The notes below the pieces were generated by a model. The model ran no database searches and was not told where the DNA came from. It saw nothing but the letters and a program-made list of their open reading frames with translations. From Candidula unifasciata (Eukaryota > Mollusca > Gastropoda > Stylommatophora > Geomitridae), in NCBI GenBank assembly GCA_905116865.2, contig CAJHNH020002480.1:494001-558000 (forward strand): a stretch of 64,000 bases of DNA. Direction: 5' to 3'. The position numbers and the translations under genes were made by a program. Below are positions 62,001 through 64,000 of this stretch, piece by piece. Positions within the stretch are counted from its first letter, which is position 1, and each line of letters starts with the position of its first letter.

Positions 62001-63867
62001 GAAGAAACAGTGCTAGTTATCAGAGCATACTAAATAAAAGTAAAGGACTCTTTTCTGTGACTTCAGGCATACCAGCTGTATAGAGCTTTACCCATATTTT
62101 ATAAAAGACCAATGGGCACTTGATGGATCTTGTGGTCAGCATTATGCCAGCCATCTTTACTTCGCAGGACTATACCTGGCACCCTCTTAAGACTGGGTAG
62201 ACCTGGGAGTCGTTATTGAAAAAAAAAAACAGTCCTGCTCCGCCAGGACCCAAACCCATGGCTCTAATCCGCAGGCAAGCATTTACAGCACACTAAGTAA
62301 ATAAAAATGTTTCTTCCTATTTATAACAAAATTATGAGAAGCCAAGAAGATTGTATCTAGAATTTACTCTTGTGCTATTCATTTTAGGAAATGCCGGAAT
62401 TTATGCCTGTTCACACTAGAGTTCCCATGGAATTATTTGGAGATGCTGTGATGATTCTCGAGTTTGCTCACATATTTAAGTCAATATTTGACTTCAAGCA
62501 GTTTTTCCCTAAAGGGTTAACATGGTGTAAGTATTCATATATTAGCCTTTTAGAGTACTTTTTTTGTTTGTTCGCATTTTTTGTTTTGGTTAAGGTAACT
62601 AGATGCTTATTCATATTGTGTTAAAAAACAGTGATGGGTTCACGTTTCTTTGCTATTGTTGTCAACAGATGCGTGAACTATATCATCTCAATTAGCAGGT
62701 CCTTTCCCTAACGTTACTGTCATCATGGTTTGCCTGAAATAAACTTGGTCTCTAACCAGCTCTCCCACATTTTGCACTTTCCTACCCAAAGGTGTCCCTT
62801 ATATTATGCGCCCATCTTTGTGCTGTCCCTCTTTCCTAGTACCATGACGTAAATAATATTTTGTCTGCTGTGGCGCTTGATAGGGCCAAAATATTTCAGT
62901 TGCCGAGAGAAGATGCTGTTTTCTAGCTAATCTTTCTTGATGTTCGTATTTCTTTTCTTGGTTCATGGTATTCTGAAAATTTGTCTAGGGTATTTTAGCG
63001 CAAAATTGCCATTTGTTTCTTTTTCCATTTCTTTGTTGTTGCATAACCATAGATTAATGCTGTTTAACAGTGCACAATACAATGGGCTTTTATGTTATCT
63101 GTATAATCAAGTGTGATAGCCTGCAGCGCTTGGGCTATCCGTTGCCTGTTACTCCTATTACTCGTCAGCAAATGTCAATATCCTTCCAACACCTGCTGCT
63201 TTAAGTTCTGCAGTCTTGCTTGTGTGCTTCATTGTAGAGCACTGGTAAAATTGCAGAACCCTGGGATATATTACATGGTTTTGAGGTCCATGTACCGAGT
63301 AAAAAGGCAAACACACGTGAATGCAGGACAGCTGCTATCCAGTTCACAGGCCAGGAACAGACACTTTTTTCCATGAATGCAGATATCAAAATATCATATC
63401 TGACTATTGTAGGCATCCTCAAGATCAAGTGCTTAAGAAGAATACCAATACCACCTACTGATCTGAAAGTCATAGGTTCAAATCTGAACAATGCTGAAAT
63501 TTTTTTTTGACCAGCCTTGAATTGGTATCAGGTAAAGTCCTGAGAAGTTAATTCGGTTGGCATGATGTTGACTACATATCCCACAGAGTGCCAATTGGTC
63601 TATAAAGTGTAGGTCTAGCCCTATATGCCCAATAGGCTTGGAAGAGGGTCCTTTTTTTTAAAATCACTAATCCGTAGGAACAATTCTTGATTTGACCATT
63701 TTGACTGACTTTTCGCTCAGGTATGATTGAGTCTGCCCTTATGGACCACGAACCAGATGGCCCTCTGTGTGACTTGCTACAGATGCTGTTGTGTGCCTTA
63801 TTTTACCTGCAAGAAGAGGAGGAGGATGAATACCAGGAGTTAGAAAAGGCTGATAAATCAAAACTGG
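49945..63867 (+). CDS. BAZ1A: BAZ1A/ACF1-like chromatin-remodelling subunit, 5' half (ten exons, continues off the right edge)
   Basis: Large accessory subunit that pairs with the ISWI ATPase (ACF/CHRAC complexes) in the nucleus to space nucleosomes. Coding exons: 49945-50057, 50305-50580, 54399-54515, 55963-56067, 56908-56995, 57385-57592, 59401-59582, 61150-61245, 62388-62526, 63721-63867; all GT..AG, all in phase, about 490 residues so far. WAC domain about 20-125: EEEVFHCKITNEIFRDY, FERIILCNSLVWSCA, LTHRSRLNDLNDDVF. Acidic patch IVIEDSDDDS (exon 3), SRKRGLYSRDRSKLFLKQHC (exon 5), a charged coiled coil (exons 7-8), WARPRDDLECDDLK and the start of DDT (exons 9-10: MELFGDAVMILEFAHIF, DGPLCDLLQMLL). 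The linker after WAC and the HC(A)P segment fit BAZ1A better than BAZ1B. Human BAZ1A has about 1550 residues; WAKZ, PHD and bromodomain should lie beyond the window. Confidence 0.93.
50305..50580 (+). CDS. BAZ1A: BAZ1A exon 2 (WAC core)
   Basis: Residues 38-129. LCNSLVWSCAITGRSGLTFQ, then DDVFVFAKDRFFIGETLDI. Acceptor TTTTCAG|TG, donor CAGAG|GTGAGA. The Met-initiated frames over this exon begin in the intron. Confidence 0.97.
50938..51125. repeat. ~41 bp minisatellite in BAZ1A intron 2
   Basis: Four to five diverged units of CATTAAAGCATCGTGGGGAG TAGTAGTTTT, differing mainly in the GCATCG/GTGTCG and AATAAT/TAGTAG parts. Confidence 0.82.
51145..51345 (+). mobile_element. GAA-SINE type B copy
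   Basis: Head TTGTGGGTTCCAGGGCCACA, AGATCCACTGCCACCTAAAA, AAGGCGACTAATTAGGAC; module GCGAAAGGCATAGATATCGT, AGCCTAGCTGTAAACC; tail AAGGACAAACGAAAAGAAAG. In BAZ1A intron 2, same sense as the gene. Confidence 0.85.
51380..51560. repeat. tandem amplification of a SINE type-B segment
   Basis: The 25 bp phrase CAGCCTAGCTGTAAACCACA (AC..) is present five times in a row, followed once by the normal end GTGCCAACCGCCCTTTTAAG. A normal B element has this phrase once. Confidence 0.9.
52061..52350 (+). mobile_element. GAA-SINE type A, complete but old
   Basis: TTTCAGGGCCCCATTCGTGG, a G run at 52097-52108, ATAGACCCATTGCCTCCCTG, CTAATTAGGAGAGTTTCC, CATCTGCCTCAGAGGCAAG, TCAAGTTCTGGAACAAGACC, tail GTAAAGAAGAAGAAG. 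Confidence 0.85.
52540..52720 (-). mobile_element. GAA-SINE type A, diverged
   Basis: GAGTGTTGCATGCAGATCTT, GCAGGTGCACTCCGACTTCA, TTAGTCGACTCTTATGACAT, GGGACCCCAGAACCCACACA. Tail and part of module A missing. Confidence 0.8.
52800..52890 (+). mobile_element. GAA-SINE type B, 3' module fragment
   Basis: GAATATGCCATCCAAAAGGC, CCAGATATCACAGCCATGCT, then AGGCACAGTGC. Head and tail absent. Confidence 0.5.
53952..54147 (+). repeat. repeat H copy with perfect hairpin
   Basis: GGATGCATTTTTTC, GCCCCACCCTGGCTCTTGCC AGGGGCCGC (seven-pair stem CCCTGGC/GCCAGGG), GAACGTGGTTTCCCCCGACC, GTTTATCGCTTGTGTGATG. In BAZ1A intron 2. Confidence 0.9.
54399..54515 (+). CDS. BAZ1A: BAZ1A exon 3
   Basis: Residues 130-168: VVAVVPPKEGKANGDIIVIE then DSDDDSNS, an acidic, serine-rich patch that could be a CK2 site. 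Acceptor TTTCAACAG|GA. Intron 2 before it is 3.8 kb. Confidence 0.95.
54555..54765 (+). mobile_element. GAA-SINE type B copy
   Basis: CATGTGTTTTCCGGGGTCCA, GATAGACCCTGTACGCCTCC, GGGCCAAGAAGCGCAAATGT, GCTTTAAACCACAACACAAA, CTGCCCTTTAAAGGGTGCTT, tail GAACAAGAAGAAG. In BAZ1A intron 3. Confidence 0.83.
54915..55049. mobile_element. TTAA-type MITE
   Basis: Left TTAA then CTCTTTGAGTCCCAAGG; right CTGGGGCTAAAAGAG then TTAT. Contains the palindrome GAACGCAT-C-ATGCGTTC, decayed in the copy at 4147. In BAZ1A intron 3. Confidence 0.62.
55225..55440. repeat. ~115 bp direct duplication
   Basis: Both halves carry CCCTTGAAGACTGTAACCCA-type text (first copy CACTTGGAGACTGTAACCCA), AAGGTTCGCAC and CAAGTATGCT.TTCTAGC. 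About 80% alike by eye. In BAZ1A intron 3. Confidence 0.8.
55963..56067 (+). CDS. BAZ1A: BAZ1A exon 4
   Basis: Residues 169-203: basic QRKKKGGAGDP, then AKYHYKVKLSGS, as in the family's (L)KYKV segment. Acceptor GATTTACAG|CC, donor TTAAG|GTATGT. Confidence 0.93.
56908..56995 (+). CDS. BAZ1A: BAZ1A exon 5
   Basis: Residues 204-233: RGLYSRDRSKLFLKQHCAPV, strongly like BAZ1A. Acceptor CAAAACAG|TC, donor ACAG|GTAAAA; ends in phase 0. Confidence 0.96.
57385..57592 (+). CDS. BAZ1A: BAZ1A exon 6
   Basis: Residues 234-302: KRLNLAAAKFEDFFAGPLPA then a basic/serine linker. DFF..P..F resembles the family's YFFPDDPP region loosely. Acceptor AATATAG|GA, donor TCTG|GTAAAT. Confidence 0.88.
58383..58525. 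repeat. unclassified dispersed repeat R1, left half
   Basis: TTGATTCAAGAACTGACATC, GCACTCGGGGCATTCCCATA, AGCGCTCCATCCGCATCTTC, GTCTTGCCTTTTCTCTGAGC. Homologous to 7060-7200. Confidence 0.6.
58625..59120 (+). pseudogene. Penelope-like retroelement 3' end with GIY-YIG endonuclease remnant
   Basis: Plus-strand pieces in shifting frames: TYRGDDVMKRLYDRLKTAVS, FYAALPIIRF; YQFKCCLCG (zinc-type cysteines); AAYVGRTDRCLEKRAMEHI (the GIY-YIG second block with its Arg); ARHLLKSGHVLNKEKSIQIL; RFLEASTIRHLRPELC; and the terminal VLFLRLPW before a stop. This order is that of Penelope-like elements. Frameshifts make it dead. It lies in BAZ1A intron 6, same sense as the gene. Confidence 0.85.
59401..59582 (+). 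CDS. BAZ1A: BAZ1A exon 7 (coiled coil)
   Basis: Residues 303-363: YVPLPTPEDRALMKEKLKQQ then almost only Lys, Glu, Arg and Gln, a single long charged helix. Acceptor ATTAAAG|AA, donor AAG|GTAAGT. Confidence 0.93.
60000..60480 (-). pseudogene. LINE C-terminal relic
   Basis: Minus frame pieces: IRPIISYGSETWSTT, IFGPIKDANSREYR, NNEISNLFKSPLITGIMRAN, KEKANQRDE, RRVISAAMNLKG. These are the RT thumb and tail of a non-LTR element. The plus-strand 164-codon frame here is its antisense shadow. In BAZ1A intron 7. Confidence 0.8.
60508..60777 (-). mobile_element. tRNA-SINE T, complete head
   Basis: TAGGCATATAGGGCTAGACC, GGTGGGTGATTTGGTCAGCA, GGCTGGGTCGACCTAGGAGC, TTTGAACCTACAAC (B box) and ACCTAGCCGCTACACCATGC (A box) in reverse. 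In BAZ1A intron 7. Confidence 0.85.
60957..61045 (+). mobile_element. GAA-SINE head only
   Basis: GTGGGTTCTGAGGTCCTATT, a G run (60980-60991), GATAGACCCACTGCTCTTTG, AAAGATGACTAATTAATG. It stops exactly at the head/module joint shared by types A, B and C. Confidence 0.75.
61150..61245 (+). CDS. BAZ1A: BAZ1A exon 8
   Basis: Residues 364-395: helix end then REWARPRDDLECDDLK, the conserved lead-in to DDT. Acceptor TAAACAG|GA, donor AAG|GTTAGT. Confidence 0.97.
61293..61554 (+). mobile_element. GAA-SINE type A, exact target duplication, 5' shortened
   Basis: Flanked by AGCAACAGAGT at 61282-61292 and 61555-61565 (11/11). Begins inside the head (AGGCCACGTCGATTTGGGGG), ends GAAGAAGAAGAAGA. In BAZ1A intron 8, same sense as the gene. 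Confidence 0.93.
62036..62300 (-). mobile_element. tRNA-SINE T copy
   Basis: AAAGTAAAGGACTCTTTTCT, AGACCAATGGGCACTTGATG, CTTGTGGTCAGCATTATGCC, AGACTGGGTAGACCTGGGAG, CCAAACCCATGGCTCTAATC. Ends about 90 bp before BAZ1A exon 9. Confidence 0.83.
62388..62526 (+). CDS. BAZ1A: BAZ1A exon 9 (DDT start)
   Basis: Residues 396-441: VPMELFGDAVMILEFAHIFK, FFPKGLTW. Donor TGGT|GTAAGT; this choice completes a Cys codon with exon 10. Confidence 0.95.
62640..63130 (-). pseudogene. decayed LINE C-terminal relic
   Basis: Minus pieces such as ALIYGYATTKKWKKKQMAIL and QLKYFGPIKRH recall the YG..TW.. and KYFGH motifs behind the RT domain of non-LTR elements, with many stops. In BAZ1A intron 9. Confidence 0.55.
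63440..63655 (+). mobile_element. tRNA-SINE T copy
   Basis: CATAGGTTCAAATCTGAACA (B box), GACCAGCCTTGAATTGGTAT, CAATTGGTCTATAAAGTGTA, GGTCTAGCCCTATATGCCCA, GGGTCCTTTT. It ends about 65 bp before BAZ1A exon 10. Confidence 0.85.
63721..63867 (+). CDS. BAZ1A: BAZ1A exon 10 (DDT)
   Basis: Residues 442-490: DHEPDGPLCDLLQMLLCALF then an acidic QEEEEDEYQEL. Acceptor TTTCGCTCAG|GT, donor CTGG|GTGAGT. The next exon lies outside the window. Confidence 0.95.
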
Positions 63868-64000
63868 GTGAGTATTAGCTGTTTGTATTTTTGGTTTTTG
63901 CTTGTTTACGAAAGCTGTGCAGTTGTGGCACTACAGATGGAAAACGTGATGAGTCCAAAACTTGTTCCTTTTAGTATGCACTGGCTGTAAATACTGGCAG

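Overview
This is a repeat-dense nuclear window from an animal. It carries parts of two intron-containing protein-coding genes set in about 40 kb of transposon-derived DNA. Spliced exons with GT..AG borders, many tRNA-headed SINEs, LINE 3' ends, MITEs with terminal inverted repeats and very long microsatellites rule out a prokaryote. A gastropod or other mollusc is my best guess. It rests on an animal 2-aminoethylphosphonate (2-AEP) aminotransferase gene (molluscs are rich in aminoethylphosphonate lipids) and on the style of the RNase H LINE and SINE families. This is inference.

Genes. (1) 13298-24956, minus strand: a complete eight-exon gene for 2-aminoethylphosphonate--pyruvate transaminase (442 residues predicted), with an acid-free, arginine/serine-rich N-terminus that looks like a mitochondrial presequence. 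(2) 49945 to beyond the right edge, plus strand: the first ten coding exons (about 490 residues) of a BAZ1A/ACF1 chromatin-remodelling subunit, covering the WAC domain, an acidic patch, a basic coiled-coil region and the start of the DDT domain. All reading frames join in phase in both genes.

Repeats. I use working names. GAA-SINE types A, B and C share a head (CCCTGTGTGGGTTCCGGGG...) but have different 3' modules; A and B end in (GAA)n. tRNA-SINE T and V have pol III-type A/B boxes and end in ..CCTTTACTTTTAC. tRNA-SINE D and G are two further tRNA-headed families. Repeat H is a ~180 bp element with a conserved hairpin. LINEs include a 375-codon open RNase H end (33627-34754), an RT pseudogene (34795-35990, minus) broken by a SINE in its FADD motif, a second RT pseudogene (48010-49250), many 3' stubs and a Penelope-like GIY-YIG remnant inside a BAZ1A intron. 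DNA-transposon relics include hAT-like, pogo-like and TTAA-flanked MITEs.

Layout. 1-13 kb: microsatellites, SINEs, MITEs, minisatellites, no gene. 13.3-25.2 kb: the transaminase gene and its upstream region, with repeats in every large intron. 25.3-49.3 kb: nested transposons, LINE relics and a ~660 bp TTC tract, no host gene. 49.3-64 kb: the BAZ1A 5' half with repeat-filled introns. The two genes are divergently transcribed and about 25 kb apart; nothing suggests they work together. No CRISPR, operon, phage or other bacterial system is present. The most unusual material is the modular SINE superfamily with exact nested insertions, and the mitochondrial-type phosphonate transaminase in an animal.
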